A stretch of 64,000 bases of DNA from Vandammella animalimorsus (GCF_002285265.1 NZ_NSJB01000002.1:124001-188000), one strand, 5' to 3'. Counted from the first letter of the stretch, positions 1 through 13,138 are shown. Translations and numbers: made by a program. The notes: generated from the sequence alone by a model not told the origin.

Positions 1-512
1 TGCTGGCGCAGCACCTCGGCGCTGCGCTTGAGCAGCCGATCCACCGCCGGGTCGTTGGGCTGCACAAACGCGGCAACCAGGTCAGGCAGATGCGAGAGGC
101 CGCCCCATTGGTTGCGCGGCAGCAATTCCAGACGGCTCTCGTGCCGTGCAAGAGCCGGGGCGGACGCTTGCGCGCCCACGGCGCACAGTGTCAGCGAAAC
201 CGTGGCCGTCTCTGCTTCCGTCAGCCGTGCCAGTAGTCCGCCGTCCAGGCTCAGGTCCAAATCGCGGATTGGATAGCGCGAATGCGCCGCCAGCGCATCG
301 ATCCGCCAACGACGTGGCTTCAAAAAGGGCGGCTCGGAAGTCAGGATGAGTTCGATCTGCTCATGCGTCTGGTCGGTTTCGTTGATCAGCGAGAGATCCC
401 GGATCAACGGGACTGCATTCTGAAAATCCGCCAGATTCAATTTGGCGATCAGGGTCACGTCGATCTTCAACTCTGCCGCGATGTCCGAACTTTCCGGTTG
501 TACCTGATCCAT
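1..512 (-). CDS. Probable DUF4011/DUF3320-type superfamily 1 helicase, N-terminal part (runs off left edge)
   Basis: An open frame of 170 codons starts at ATG 512 and leaves the window at base 1 without a stop, so only the amino-terminal part is visible. It opens MDQVQPESSDIAAELKID, continues with a beta-rich segment, and then carries LPRNQWGGLSHLPDL followed by FVQPNDPAVDRLLKRSAEVL (about residues 127-167). From memory of the family, a run of this type (NxWGG, LPxLxAAFVxPNDPAV) lies between the N-terminal domain and the DUF4011/helicase part of very large COG1112-like helicases that often end in DUF3320 or a Vsr/MTES-type nuclease and occur in defence islands. The helicase motifs are outside the window, so the function is inferred. 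GC is lower than in the housekeeping genes, consistent with accessory DNA. A perfect inverted repeat lies just upstream. Confidence 0.6.
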   Translation of the reverse strand, partial: MDQVQPESSDIAAELKIDVTLIAKLNLADFQNAVPLIRDLSLINETDQTHEQIELILTSEPPFLKPRRWRIDALAAHSRYPIRDLDLSLDGGLLARLTEAETATVSLTLCAVGAQASAPALARHESRLELLPRNQWGGLSHLPDLVAAFVQPNDPAVDRLLKRSAEVLRQ

Positions 513-530
513 GGAATCCCCTTAAGCGCC

Positions 531-552
531 TGTCGTAACACGAATTACGACA
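531..552. promoter_or_regulatory. Inverted repeat, candidate operator of the helicase gene
   Basis: TGTCGTAA at 531-538 and TTACGACA at 545-552 are a perfect 8-bp inverted repeat with a 6-nt spacer. A related half-site, TGTTACG, follows at 553-559. The repeat ends 19 nt upstream of the start codon at 512 (minus strand), where a dimeric repressor could block transcription or initiation. No regulator gene is visible in the window. The symmetry is directly seen; the operator role is inferred. Confidence 0.45.
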
Positions 553-693
553 TGTTACGTCATTGGCGGGTATTGGCTATGGTTGCCAAAAGCGTCAACG
601 TGCAATGCTCAAACTGAAATGGGTCACTTCACACAAGGAAGACAAATGAAAGGCATGGATCGGTCGTTAGAGCAAATTTGATTGAGAAGATTA

Positions 694-1657
694 CATAACG
701 GGTTTTTTCTTTCAGCTGGAGCCTGAAATGCGAGCCTATTCGCAAGACCTTCGAGACCGAGTGCTGGGAGCGCTGGATCGTGGAGAGCGCCCCAGCGCCA
801 TTGCCCGTCGACTTATGAAGTCAGCCGCATGTGGGTATATCGGGTGCGTGATCGCTTCGAGAAAGAAGGCGAGCGCAGCAGCAGGCAGCAAGGCGGCAAG
901 CGCATCTCCCGACTGGCGCCAATGGAGGGCACGATCCGCGACTGGATCAAGGCCGAGCCCGATCTGAGCTTGGTGCAAATGTGCGAGCGTTTGGGTGAGC
1001 ATGGCATCAGCATCAAATGCTCGGCGCTGTGGCACCAGCTCAACAAATGGCGGCTGAGCTTCAAAAAAACGCTGCACGCCAGCGAGCAGGAACGTGAAGA
1101 CGTGCAGCAAGCACGGGCGAGCTGGATACGGCAGCAGGCCCGGCTCGATGCCCGGCATCTGGTGTTTCTGGACGAGACCTGGAGCAGCACCTGCATGACG
1201 CCGCTGCGCGGACGTGCTCCGCGCGGTCAGCGTTGCGTGGCCAGCGCCCCGCATGGGCACTGGAAAACCAGCACCTTCATTGCCGCCCTGCGCTGTGATG
1301 CGCTGACGGCCCCTATGGTGACCGATGGCCCCATCAATGGCGCCTTGTTTCTGGAGTGGGTCAAAACCTTTCTGTGCCCGACGCTGCGCCCTGGCGACAT
1401 CGTCATTGCCGACAACCTCTCCAGTCACAAAGTGGCGGGCGTGCGAGAAGCCATCGAAGGTGTTGGCGCCAGCATTCGCTATCTGCCGCCGTACTCGCCG
1501 GATCTGAACCCCATTGAAAAGCTGTTTGCCAAGTTCAAGGCCCTGCTGCGCAGGGCGGGTGAGCGCACGGTGGATGCGCTGTGGCAGCGCATGGGGCAAC
1601 TGGTTGATCTGTTCTCGGCGCAAGAGTGCGCCAATTACTTCAGATCAGCTGGGTATG
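694..1657 (+). mobile_element. IS630-family insertion sequence with TA target duplication
   Basis: The transposase reading frame is bounded by weakly matching ends: CATAACGGG begins at 694, and the reverse complement of the right end begins CATACCCAG. TA dinucleotides at 692-693 and 1658-1659 fit the TA target duplication typical of the IS630/Tc1-mariner superfamily. The identity of the terminal repeats is low, so the exact borders are a best guess. With these borders the element is about 964 bp, and the transposase stop codon lies a few bases outside it. The element separates the helicase gene from a toxin-antitoxin pair. Confidence 0.6.
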
Positions 1658-1668
1658 TAATGAATTAA
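728..1668 (+). pseudogene. IS630-family transposase, frameshifted
   Basis: The reading frame starts at ATG 728 with MRAYSQDLRDRVLGALDRGE, the usual IS630 helix-turn-helix start, and the homology then moves to another frame. The second frame is open from before ATG 829 (MWVYRVRDRFEKEG) to 1668. It carries the DDE catalytic residues in LVFLDETWSS, IVIADNLSSHK and YSPDLNPIEKLF. The junction near 818-826 reads cttatgaagtcagc. No heptameric slippery site is seen there, and removing two bases would restore an expected RRLEVSRMWVYR-like run, so a two-base insertion (or one-base loss) is more likely than programmed frameshifting. The catalytic half is intact, but the protein is probably not made as one chain. 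Confidence 0.75.
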
Positions 1669-1708
1669 ATCAAAAACTTTCTGGGAGGCGATTTCGTTAT
1701 GCAAAATC

Positions 1709-1746
1709 TTGCTCCTCAGTAGTCTCTAGATATACTGGGCACTACT
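1709..1746 (+). promoter_or_regulatory. Putative promoter and operator of the toxin-antitoxin pair
   Basis: TTGCTC at 1709-1714 and TATACT at 1731-1736, 16 nt apart, look like sigma-70 -35 and -10 boxes. An inverted repeat, AGTAGT 1718-1723 and ACTACT 1741-1746, brackets the -10 box, as expected for autoregulation by a ribbon-helix-helix antitoxin. GAAGG at 1752-1756 is a plausible ribosome binding site for ATG 1764. Confidence 0.4.
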
Positions 1747-1763
1747 TTTCTGAAGGTATGCCT

Positions 1764-2057
1764 ATGACTGCAACCACCACACCTATGTCGCTCAAGCTCC
1801 CCAGCGACGCCCGCGAACGACTTCGCGCCATTGCCACACAAAAAAAGCGCCCAGCCCATGCGCTGGTACGCGAAGTAGTAATGAAGTACATCGAATTTGA
1901 AGAGGAGCAGGCACGGCACAACCGTGAAGCCGATGAGGCGTGGAGGCACTACCAAGACACGGGCATCTACTACGACGGTGAAGACTGCATTGCTTGGCTG
2001 CGCTCCCTGTCTACTGCAACCCCGCTCCCTCAGCCTCAAGCCCGATGCGAAAAATAA
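1764..2057 (+). CDS. Ribbon-helix-helix (CopG/RelB-type) antitoxin
   Basis: This 97-residue protein starts MTATTTPMSLKLPSDARERL and continues RAIATQKKRPAHALVREVVM, the strand-helix-helix pattern of CopG-like antitoxins. An acidic C-terminal tail follows, the part that usually wraps the toxin. ATG 1764 is preferred over ATG 1758 because the GAAGG at 1752-1756 is well spaced only for the former. The gene overlaps the start of the toxin gene by 13 bp, so the two are translationally coupled. It probably neutralises the downstream RelE/ParE toxin and represses its own promoter. Confidence 0.8.
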   Translation: MTATTTPMSLKLPSDARERLRAIATQKKRPAHALVREVVMKYIEFEEEQARHNREADEAWRHYQDTGIYYDGEDCIAWLRSLSTATPLPQPQARCEK

Positions 2058-2338
2058 GACTCACGGAGGCAGCGCAGAAAGATCTTGAGCGGGTCGTGGA
2101 ATTTCTTGCAACGAGAAGCCCACAAGCCGCAGCGAGGGCACAGCTTGCTCTTGCTGACCAGCTTGAAAAAATTAAGGAGAACCCTACTATCTACCGCCCT
2201 GTGCCATCGATGCCGAGACAGCGAGAGGCAGTGCTCGCGTTCGGCTCATACGGCTATGTCATCCGCTACTTGTTCGATAGTGACTCCGACATGGTGTATG
2301 TCTTGCGTGTATGGCATCAACTGGAAGACAGGGAGTGA
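2045..2338 (+). CDS. RelE/ParE-family toxin
   Basis: This 97-residue protein starts MRKIRLTEAAQKDLERVVEF and ends with YGYVIRYLFDSDSDMVYVLRVWHQLEDRE. The compact helix-sheet pattern with a C-terminal beta-hairpin ending in RVWHQLED is typical of the ParE/RelE fold (mRNA interferase or gyrase poison). Which of the two activities applies cannot be told from sequence. The start at 2045 lies inside the antitoxin gene. The pair sits next to an IS element and a likely defence gene, so it is probably a mobile addiction module. Confidence 0.8.
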   Translation: MRKIRLTEAAQKDLERVVEFLATRSPQAAARAQLALADQLEKIKENPTIYRPVPSMPRQREAVLAFGSYGYVIRYLFDSDSDMVYVLRVWHQLEDRE

Positions 2339-2396
2339 TATCACAAGCCTTGTGGTCACCTGGGTCGCCCCAGTCCGCCACAAAGCACAAGCTGTG

Positions 2397-3308
2397 CTAC
2401 GGCCCTACCGGCGCAGGCGGGGCGCACAGGGGCAGGCTGTCGCTGACGAAGCAGTCCGGGCAGGGCTGCTGCAGTGCCTGCCGCTGCTCGGGGGTGAGGG
2501 GCTGCAGTTGCAGCAGGGGCAGCACGGTACTGAGCTGGTGGCTGTCCAGCCGGCTGTCTTCGCTGGCGTGCAGTTGCAGTTGCTGCAGTTGCCCGCCATG
2601 TTGGAGTTCAACGCGGCCGCCGGCGTTGACGATGCACAGCCGCTCGACCTGCTGGGCATTGACCACGACCTCGCCGGAGGCGTCTGCATGCTGGCTGCAG
2701 CGGGCCTGGGCTGCGGCGGGCATGGGCGCGGGCTCGGCCGGTTGGGCGGCTTCGGGGGCGGCGCTGGGGGTGGTGTTGGGGGCAGGGTTGGCTGGGCCGG
2801 CCTCGGGCTGGGCGTCTTCGGGGCGGCATGGGATGTGCGAGACCAGCTGCAGCTGCCCGACCTGGCCGCGCTGCCAGTGGATGCCCTGGGCCTCGACATG
2901 CAGGGCGGGCATTGGCACCTCGGTGCGGAGAGTCAGGTCGGCGCCGCGCAGGCGGCGGATGTGGGCGGGCAGGTGCAGCTTCAGAATGCCGACAGGTTGA
3001 CCGGCCATGGGGCTGTGCGCCTGCAGATAGAGGCGCTCGCCCTGGCGCCAGCTGCGCAGTTGCACGGCGCGGCCAATGAGGCGGGCGTAGGCGCCAGGCC
3101 CTTTGCCGAAGCTGACTTCGGTTTGTCTCGCCCAGGCAGGCTGGGTGTGTGCGCCCAGCAGTACCACTTCATTCGCGCCATCGAGCAGGGCCTCGTCCAG
3201 CAATTGCCGCGAGGATTCATGCGCCGCGAACTGGCCCGACAGCAGCATGGCGCCCCAGAACAGGCCCAGCGCCAGCAAAAACAGGCCGATGGAGATGCTG
3301 CGCCTCAT
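2397..3308 (-). CDS. Hypothetical membrane-anchored protein of the ABC exporter operon
   Basis: A 303-residue protein with a hydrophobic N-terminal segment (about residues 5-28), probably a signal anchor. A beta-rich region follows (about residues 40-165), then an Ala/Pro-rich linker (about 168-200) and a C-terminal part with CPDC. The start at 3308 overlaps the permease stop by four bases (ATGA) and has a GGGAG ribosome binding site. Its place after an ATPase and a permease suggests an accessory subunit exposed to the periplasm. I do not recognise the family; remote resemblance to DUF2807-like beta-helix proteins is possible but unproven. Confidence 0.6.
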   Translation of the reverse strand: MRRSISIGLFLLALGLFWGAMLLSGQFAAHESSRQLLDEALLDGANEVVLLGAHTQPAWARQTEVSFGKGPGAYARLIGRAVQLRSWRQGERLYLQAHSPMAGQPVGILKLHLPAHIRRLRGADLTLRTEVPMPALHVEAQGIHWQRGQVGQLQLVSHIPCRPEDAQPEAGPANPAPNTTPSAAPEAAQPAEPAPMPAAAQARCSQHADASGEVVVNAQQVERLCIVNAGGRVELQHGGQLQQLQLHASEDSRLDSHQLSTVLPLLQLQPLTPEQRQALQQPCPDCFVSDSLPLCAPPAPVGP

Positions 3309-4180
3309 GCCAGCTCCCGCTCATGCAGCGCGCGCCAGGCCGCCAGCCACAGCAGGGCCGGCGTGCCCAGCCAGAACAGGGCCACAACCAGCTGCTGCAG
3401 CGCGCTGGCCTGCTGCGCCTGCAGGCTGCCGGGCAGCAGCTGGGCCAGCTCCAGCCGGCTCAACTGCACGCCGTCGCCCACGGCATCGAGCAGCCCGGTG
3501 GCCATGAACAGCGCCAAGCCCAGCAACACCGTCTTGATGGCGGGCGCGCGGCGAAACCACAGGCTGCCCAGCACGGCAAAGCCGCACAGGCCGGCAAACA
3601 TCAGCGCCACGCCCAGGCGGTCGGCCACGGCGTCGTACAGGCCCGCACGATCCGGGTGGGGCGCCATGCGCAATGGGTGAAACAGCGCCCATTGCTGCGG
3701 CCTGGGCATGGTGAGGGAGCCGCGCTGCGCCTCGCTCAGCGACTGAAAGTGCGCCACGGCCAGCTGGTATTCCAGCGCTGCGCCCAGGCCGTTGAGCGCG
3801 CCAATGACCAAGGTATAGGCCAGCGGATAGGCCAGCAGCAGCGTCAGCGCCGCCAGCAGCCATTTCTCGAACACCGAGGCCGGTCGCATCAGCAGCAGCA
3901 AGGCGGCGCCAGGCTGGCGCAGGCCCTGGAAGTACAGCCCGGCAAACACCGGCCCGGACAGCAGCAACCCGGCGGCGTAAAGCTCAGCCTGGCCACTGGT
4001 CTGCAAGGCGTTGTGGCTGTAGCTGTTGCCCACCGCCAGGGCCAGCAGCAGCGCATACAGCAAGGCCCCGGCCAGCGCGAAGCCGGCCCAGCCGCGCCAG
4101 CGCTCGGCCCATTGCACACGCGCCAGCCGCACAAAGCGCGGCAGGCTGAAGAAGGGCGATGGCGCAGCAGGCGCGTTCAT
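3305..4180 (-). CDS. ABC-2-type transporter permease
   Basis: A 291-residue membrane protein with about six hydrophobic segments: near residues 32-50, 66-85, 105-130, 190-210, 218-236 and 262-282. It lacks an ATP-binding domain and is coupled to the ATPase gene by a four-base overlap at 4177-4180. An AGGAGG ribosome binding site lies seven bases before ATG 4180. It probably forms the membrane part of a small ABC exporter; the substrate is unknown. Confidence 0.7.
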   Translation of the reverse strand: MNAPAAPSPFFSLPRFVRLARVQWAERWRGWAGFALAGALLYALLLALAVGNSYSHNALQTSGQAELYAAGLLLSGPVFAGLYFQGLRQPGAALLLLMRPASVFEKWLLAALTLLLAYPLAYTLVIGALNGLGAALEYQLAVAHFQSLSEAQRGSLTMPRPQQWALFHPLRMAPHPDRAGLYDAVADRLGVALMFAGLCGFAVLGSLWFRRAPAIKTVLLGLALFMATGLLDAVGDGVQLSRLELAQLLPGSLQAQQASALQQLVVALFWLGTPALLWLAAWRALHERELA

Positions 4181-5109
4181 GGTGCATCCTCCTGGGCGGG
4201 GGGCGCTTGCAGCGCCGCCAGCACGCCCGCTTCGTTCAGGCTGATGGCCTTGTAAAGCAGCTCCAGCGGCACGGGCGCGGCCGGCTCGCCAGGCCGGCGC
4301 GCGGCCAGCCAGACGGTGTGCCCGCCCATGGCCTCCTGGTGGATGGGCGGCGGCCCCGGCGGCAGCGCCTGCCCTGCCGGCGCCAGGCCCAGACGCAGCC
4401 GCTGGCCCAGCTCGGCCATGCTGGCGTCGAGCAGCAAGCGCCCCTGGCCCAGAAACCAGATGTGCTGCAGCACCTGCTCCAGATCGTGCGCCTGGTGGGT
4501 GCTGACCAGCACCGTGCGCCCGGCCTGCTCGGGCTGCATCAACAGCTCTTTGAAGCGGCTGCGGCCGAGGATGTCCAGCCCGTTGGTAGGCTCATCCAGC
4601 AGCAGCAGCGGTGTGCGCACGGCCAGCGCAAAGGCCAGCGCGGCCTTTTTCTTTTGCCCCAGGCTCATGCCGCCAAAGCGCTGCGCGCCGGGCACCTGCA
4701 ATGCCTGCAGGCAGTGCGCGAACAGCGCCGCGTCAAACTGCGGGTAAAAGCCGCCGTGCGTGCGCTGCAGCTGCTGCGGCGTGAGATCGGGCAGGTGAAA
4801 CTCCTCGGGCAGGATGTAGACCTGCTGCAGGAACTGCGGCCGACGCTGGCGCGGCACCTGGCCCAGCACGCGAATCTGACCGGCCTGCGGCCCCAGCAGC
4901 CCGGCCAGCAATTTCAGCAGCGTGGATTTGCCACTGCCGTTGTGCCCGAACAACCCATACACGCCGGGCCGGTCGATCTGCGCCTGCAGGCCATCGAACA
5001 GCGCGCGCGGCCCATAGCCAAAGCGCAGCCCTTGCATTTGCAGCAAGGCGGCAGCGGCTGGGCGATCCGGGGTGGTAGGCATGGTGGGCACGGCAGGTGT
5101 GGCGGGCAT
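4177..5109 (-). CDS. ABC transporter ATP-binding protein
   Basis: A nucleotide-binding domain protein, 310 residues from ATG 5109. It shows Walker A GHNGSGKST, a divergent signature GGMSLGQKKKAALA in place of LSGGQ, Walker B PLLLLDEPTNGLD and the switch histidine in VSTHQ. The frame is open back to 5190, but that start would overlap the MFS gene. ATG 5109 and ATG 5082 are both possible and neither has a clear ribosome binding site. The LGQKKK-type signature is known from exporter ATPases of the YtrB/GldA kind. A C-terminal extension of about 90 residues follows the catalytic core. It energises the adjacent permease. Confidence 0.8.
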   Translation of the reverse strand: MPATPAVPTMPTTPDRPAAAALLQMQGLRFGYGPRALFDGLQAQIDRPGVYGLFGHNGSGKSTLLKLLAGLLGPQAGQIRVLGQVPRQRRPQFLQQVYILPEEFHLPDLTPQQLQRTHGGFYPQFDAALFAHCLQALQVPGAQRFGGMSLGQKKKAALAFALAVRTPLLLLDEPTNGLDILGRSRFKELLMQPEQAGRTVLVSTHQAHDLEQVLQHIWFLGQGRLLLDASMAELGQRLRLGLAPAGQALPPGPPPIHQEAMGGHTVWLAARRPGEPAAPVPLELLYKAISLNEAGVLAALQAPPAQEDAP

Positions 5110-5176
5110 GGCAGGCGCATCATAAAGAAAATGGCGCGGGCCCAGCCCCTGCATACCCCAGCCCAAGCCGCAGCCG

Positions 5177-6481
5177 TCACCGTGGGGCATGCAGGCGGCG
5201 GCGCTCCAAGGCCAGCATCAGGCCGTACAGCAGTGCGCCGGCCAGCAGGCCGGCGGCGGCCACCCACAGCGCCAGGGCGAAGCCTTGCTGTTGCGATGCA
5301 GCGCCGTGCAGCAGCCGCACCACCAGCGGCGGGCCGGCGATTTGCCCCAGGCCGTACAGGGCCGTCAGGCTGCCCATGAAGGCCGTGGCCTGGGCCGGGC
5401 GCAGGCGACGCGCTTCCTGCATGCCAAACAGGGTGATGGCGGTAAAGGGCAGGCCCAGCAGCGCGCTGCCCAGCACGAAGCCCGTGGCGTTGGGCAGCAG
5501 CAGGGGCAGTACCACGCCGGCGGCCTGCAGCAGATGGCACAGCAGCAGCAGCCAGCGCCGATCCACCCGCGCCGGGATCAGGCCGGTGCTGGCCGCGCCC
5601 AGGGCCACGCAGGCGCCAAAGATGGGCCAGAACCAGGCAATCCAGCGCGAGCCGGGGATCACGCCTTGGGCGATGACGGGCAGGTAGGTGGCGGTGATGA
5701 TGTAGCCAAAGCCGGCCAGGCCGTAGGCCAGCGCCAGCAGCAGGGGCTGGGCCGTCCACGCGGCGGGCTGGGCCGATGCGCTTGCCGGGGCCGATGGGGC
5801 TGTGGATGGGGCGGGCGTAACAGCAGGTGCAGGTGCTGAGGCGGCATCAGCGTCAGCGGCGCTGGCTGCGCGCTGCAAGGCCCCGCTGCGCCAGACCACG
5901 CGCAGCACCCAGGCGGCCATGGCCGCAGCCGCCAGGGCCTGCACGGCCCAGGTCAGCAGCGCCGGCCTGGCTTGCAGCGCCCAGGCCATCAGGCCCGAGG
6001 CCAGGATGCCGATGCCAGGCCCGCTGTAAACGATGCCGCCGAGCTGCCCGGCCCGGCGCATGGCCAGTTGCTCCAGGCACCAGCCGGAGGTGTGCACGAA
6101 GGCCACGGCCGAGGCCGCCCCGGCCAGCAGCCGCACGCCGGGCCAGAGCCAGGCCAGCGGCAGCGCCATGAGCAGCAGCAAGACGGCCGTGGCCGCCAGG
6201 CCCGCCAGCAGCAGCCAGGGGCCCCAGGCCCGCAGGCGCTGCGGCTGGCGCAGCAGCCAGGGCAAGGCCATGCAGGCCAGCGCGCCCAGCAGATAGCCCA
6301 GGTAGTTCAGGGTCGCCAGCCAGCTGCCCTGGCGCAGATCAATCAGGCCATCGCGCACCATCAGCGGCAGCATGGGGGTGAAGGCAAAGCGCCCCAGGCC
6401 CATGGCGATGGCCAGCGCCAACAGGCCGGCCAAGGCCACGGCCAGCGCGCCGGGGCGTGTGGCGGCGGTGTGTTCACTCAT
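5177..6481 (-). CDS. YbfB/YjiJ-family MFS transporter
   Basis: A 434-residue protein with about twelve transmembrane segments. The opening AIAMGLGRFAFTPMLPLM (about residues 24-41) is the signature of the YbfB/YjiJ group (MFS_4). A long Ala/Pro/Ser-rich cytoplasmic loop (about residues 205-245) separates the two six-helix halves. The start codon at 6479-6481 abuts an array of five 8-bp repeats that separates it from the upstream oxidoreductase stop. No Shine-Dalgarno sequence is present, so translation probably depends on re-initiation. The substrate is unknown. Confidence 0.85.
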   Translation of the reverse strand: MSEHTAATRPGALAVALAGLLALAIAMGLGRFAFTPMLPLMVRDGLIDLRQGSWLATLNYLGYLLGALACMALPWLLRQPQRLRAWGPWLLLAGLAATAVLLLLMALPLAWLWPGVRLLAGAASAVAFVHTSGWCLEQLAMRRAGQLGGIVYSGPGIGILASGLMAWALQARPALLTWAVQALAAAAMAAWVLRVVWRSGALQRAASAADADAASAPAPAVTPAPSTAPSAPASASAQPAAWTAQPLLLALAYGLAGFGYIITATYLPVIAQGVIPGSRWIAWFWPIFGACVALGAASTGLIPARVDRRWLLLLCHLLQAAGVVLPLLLPNATGFVLGSALLGLPFTAITLFGMQEARRLRPAQATAFMGSLTALYGLGQIAGPPLVVRLLHGAASQQQGFALALWVAAAGLLAGALLYGLMLALERRRLHAPR

Positions 6482-6517
6482 CGGTTCATCGGTTCATCGG
6501 TTCATCGGTTCATCGGT

Positions 6518-6521
<4 letters not shown>
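6482..6521 (-). repeat. Five tandem copies of an 8-bp unit at the ior/MFS junction
   Basis: On the minus strand the unit ATGAACCG is repeated exactly five times from 6521 to 6482 and runs into the MFS start ATGAGTGA. The stop TGA of the oxidoreductase gene lies in the first unit. Each unit carries an ATGA overlap, so every copy is a potential stop/restart point. Copy number changes would alter the distance between stop and start without changing the MFS frame. Confidence 0.9.
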
Positions 6522-11325
<4,804 letters not shown>

Positions 11326-11409
11326 GAGGCGCCCGAGCGAGCGCGGCCCGCGAACGCCAAACGCCGAGTAACTGGCGATCCCCACGCCACACAGAACCAG
11401 GAGCCCTTG

Positions 11410-11667
11410 ATGCCCATCCACAGCCCCGAATTCATTGAGCGCTGCGCCAGCTTCAGCGATTTGTTCGAGCAGCTCGGCCTGCCCAGCTCCCCCGTGCAGA
11501 TCGCCGACTTCATCACCGAGCACCACCCGCTGCCCGATGAGGTGCTGCTGGCCGATGCGCCGTTCTGGAGCACGGCGCAGGCGCAGTTCCTGCGAGAGCA
11601 AAAGCAGCTCGACGAGCCGCCCTGGGCGATCCTGATCGACCAATTGAGCGCCGCGCTGCGCGACTAG
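11410..11667 (+). CDS. DUF2789 family small protein
   Basis: An 85-residue protein starting MPIHSPEFIERCASFSDLFE and containing FEQLGLPSSPVQIADFI, HHPLPDEVLLADAPFW and FLREQK. This matches the DUF2789 family, small conserved proteobacterial proteins of unknown function. It follows argB by 84 bp on the same strand and may be cotranscribed. The stop codon overlaps the first base of a 25-bp dispersed repeat. Confidence 0.8.
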   Translation: MPIHSPEFIERCASFSDLFEQLGLPSSPVQIADFITEHHPLPDEVLLADAPFWSTAQAQFLREQKQLDEPPWAILIDQLSAALRD

Positions 11668-11690
11668 AGCGTGTTATGCACTTTGCGCTC
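11666..11690 (+). repeat. 25-bp intergenic repeat, left copy
   Basis: This 25-bp sequence begins AGAGCGTGTT and ends TTTGCGCTC. It recurs in the opposite orientation at 17306-17330 with 23 of 25 bases identical. Its ends (GAGCG and CGCTC) are complementary, so it can fold as a weak hairpin. It lies between the convergent DUF2789 gene and the outer membrane factor gene. Confidence 0.75.
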
Positions 11691-11701
11691 CCCCGCCCCC
11701 A

Positions 11702-13138
11702 TCAAGGCTCGCGCGGCGCGCCGCCCAGAGCCTTGTACAGCGTCAGCAGGTTATTGAGCTGGGCCTGGCGGTTGGCCGAGAGGGCCAGTTCGGCGCTGCG
11801 GCGCGCCTCTTGCGCGTCCAGCCAGACTTGCAGCGCCACCGCGCCGTTGCGGTAGCGCGCCTCGCTGAGCGACTCGACCTGCAGCGCCGCATCGCGCTGC
11901 TGCTGCAGCCAATGGCGCTGCTGCTGCAACTGCTGGCGCGCGGCCAGCGCGTCCTCCACCTCCTGCAGGGCCTGCAGCAAAGTCTTTTGGAAGCCCACGG
12001 CCGCAGCTTCATAGTTGGCGTGCGCCACCTCGCTGTTCAGGCGCATTTCGCGCTGGCGCAAAAACGGCAGCGCCAGGCTGGCGCCCAGCGTGCCCACCGG
12101 GTTGGACAGCCACTGGCCCAGCGACTGGGCGCTGCTGCCCAGACCGGCCGTCAGGCTGATGCTGGGGTAGTAGCTGGCGCGCAGCGCGTCGCCATCGGCC
12201 AGCGTGGCGCGCAGCCGGGCCTCGGCGGCCTGCACGTCAGGGCGGCGCGCCAGCACCTGGACCGGCAGCTGCAGCGGCAGCTCGGGCAGCTCGCCTGCGG
12301 GCAGGGCCTGGGGCTCGCCATCGGGCAGCAGCGCAGCCAGGGCATCGCCCGTGGGCGGCTGGCCCAGCAGCACGGCCAGCGCATGGCGCGTGCTGGCGCG
12401 CGCCTGCTGCAAGGCCGCCAGTGCGGCCTGCTGCGCGGCCACGCTGCGCGCGGCCTGCTGGCGCTCCAGGCCGGAGACGCCGCCAGCCTCATACTGCGCC
12501 TGCACCAGCGCCTGGGTGCGCCGGGCGTACTCCAGGCTGCGCGCGCTGCTGGCAATCTGCTCGTTCTGGTGCGCCAGCTGCCAGTACAGCGTGGCCACGC
12601 TGGCCACCAGCACCAGGGCCGTGCTGCGCCGATCCTGCTGCGTGGCGCTGTGGCGCCACTGCGCCGCATCGCGCTGGCTGGCCAGCTTGCCCCACCAATC
12701 CAGCTCATAGCTCAGGTTCAGGCCCAGGCTGTGGCTTTGGCCGCTGCGCGCGGCGTCGAAGTCGCGGCTGGCGCCGACTGAGGCGCTGGCGCCCAGGCTG
12801 GGGCGGGCCTTGTCCTGCGCCAGCCCCAGGGCCAGTTGGGCTTGGCGGATGTTCCAGGCCGCCAGCGCCATGTCGGGGCTGTGCTGCAGGGCCTGGGCAA
12901 TCAAATGGTTGAGCTGCGCATCGCCCAGCGCTGTCCACCACTGTGCGGCCTGGGCCGGCTCGACCGCGGCATCAGCCGGCGCAGCTGCGCGCTGGCCGCT
13001 CCAGTTGCCAGGCACGGCCAGCGGCGGCGGGGTGTAGGCCGTTTGCAGATTGGCGCAGCCTGCCAGCGTCAGCGCCAGAGCGCAGGCCGCGCCCAGCACA
13101 GCGCGGCGGCGGCGGGGACGAGACAGGGGGAAGTTCAT
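11702..13138 (-). CDS. NodT-family outer membrane efflux lipoprotein
   Basis: A 478-residue TolC-like outer membrane factor. The N-terminus has a twin-arginine-rich start, a hydrophobic core and the lipobox LTLAGC with Cys28 as the lipidation site. Two repeated OEP domains follow, with the usual RPDVQAAEARL run. ATG 13138 is preferred over ATG 13147 because AGGA is then eight bases upstream. It follows macB by 55 bp on the same strand and would complete the MacA-MacB tripartite pump. Confidence 0.9.
   Translation of the reverse strand: MNFPLSRPRRRRAVLGAACALALTLAGCANLQTAYTPPPLAVPGNWSGQRAAAPADAAVEPAQAAQWWTALGDAQLNHLIAQALQHSPDMALAAWNIRQAQLALGLAQDKARPSLGASASVGASRDFDAARSGQSHSLGLNLSYELDWWGKLASQRDAAQWRHSATQQDRRSTALVLVASVATLYWQLAHQNEQIASSARSLEYARRTQALVQAQYEAGGVSGLERQQAARSVAAQQAALAALQQARASTRHALAVLLGQPPTGDALAALLPDGEPQALPAGELPELPLQLPVQVLARRPDVQAAEARLRATLADGDALRASYYPSISLTAGLGSSAQSLGQWLSNPVGTLGASLALPFLRQREMRLNSEVAHANYEAAAVGFQKTLLQALQEVEDALAARQQLQQQRHWLQQQRDAALQVESLSEARYRNGAVALQVWLDAQEARRSAELALSANRQAQLNNLLTLYKALGGAPREP

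Noticed and set aside
28-617. Overlapping plus-strand frames at the left edge
   Set aside because: The minus-strand frame from 512 has a conserved helicase-family sequence; the plus frames do not.
818-829. Programmed -1 frameshift in the IS630 transposase
   Set aside because: No A6G or X XXY YYZ slippery run occurs at the junction, so mutation is the simpler reading.
736-1623. A 295-codon minus-strand frame opposite the IS630 transposase
   Set aside because: The plus strand carries the DDE motifs; the minus frame has no similarity pattern.
2085-3680. A 531-codon plus-strand frame over the toxin and the ABC accessory gene
   Set aside because: It crosses the toxin gene out of frame and is the antisense of the operon gene; no motif.
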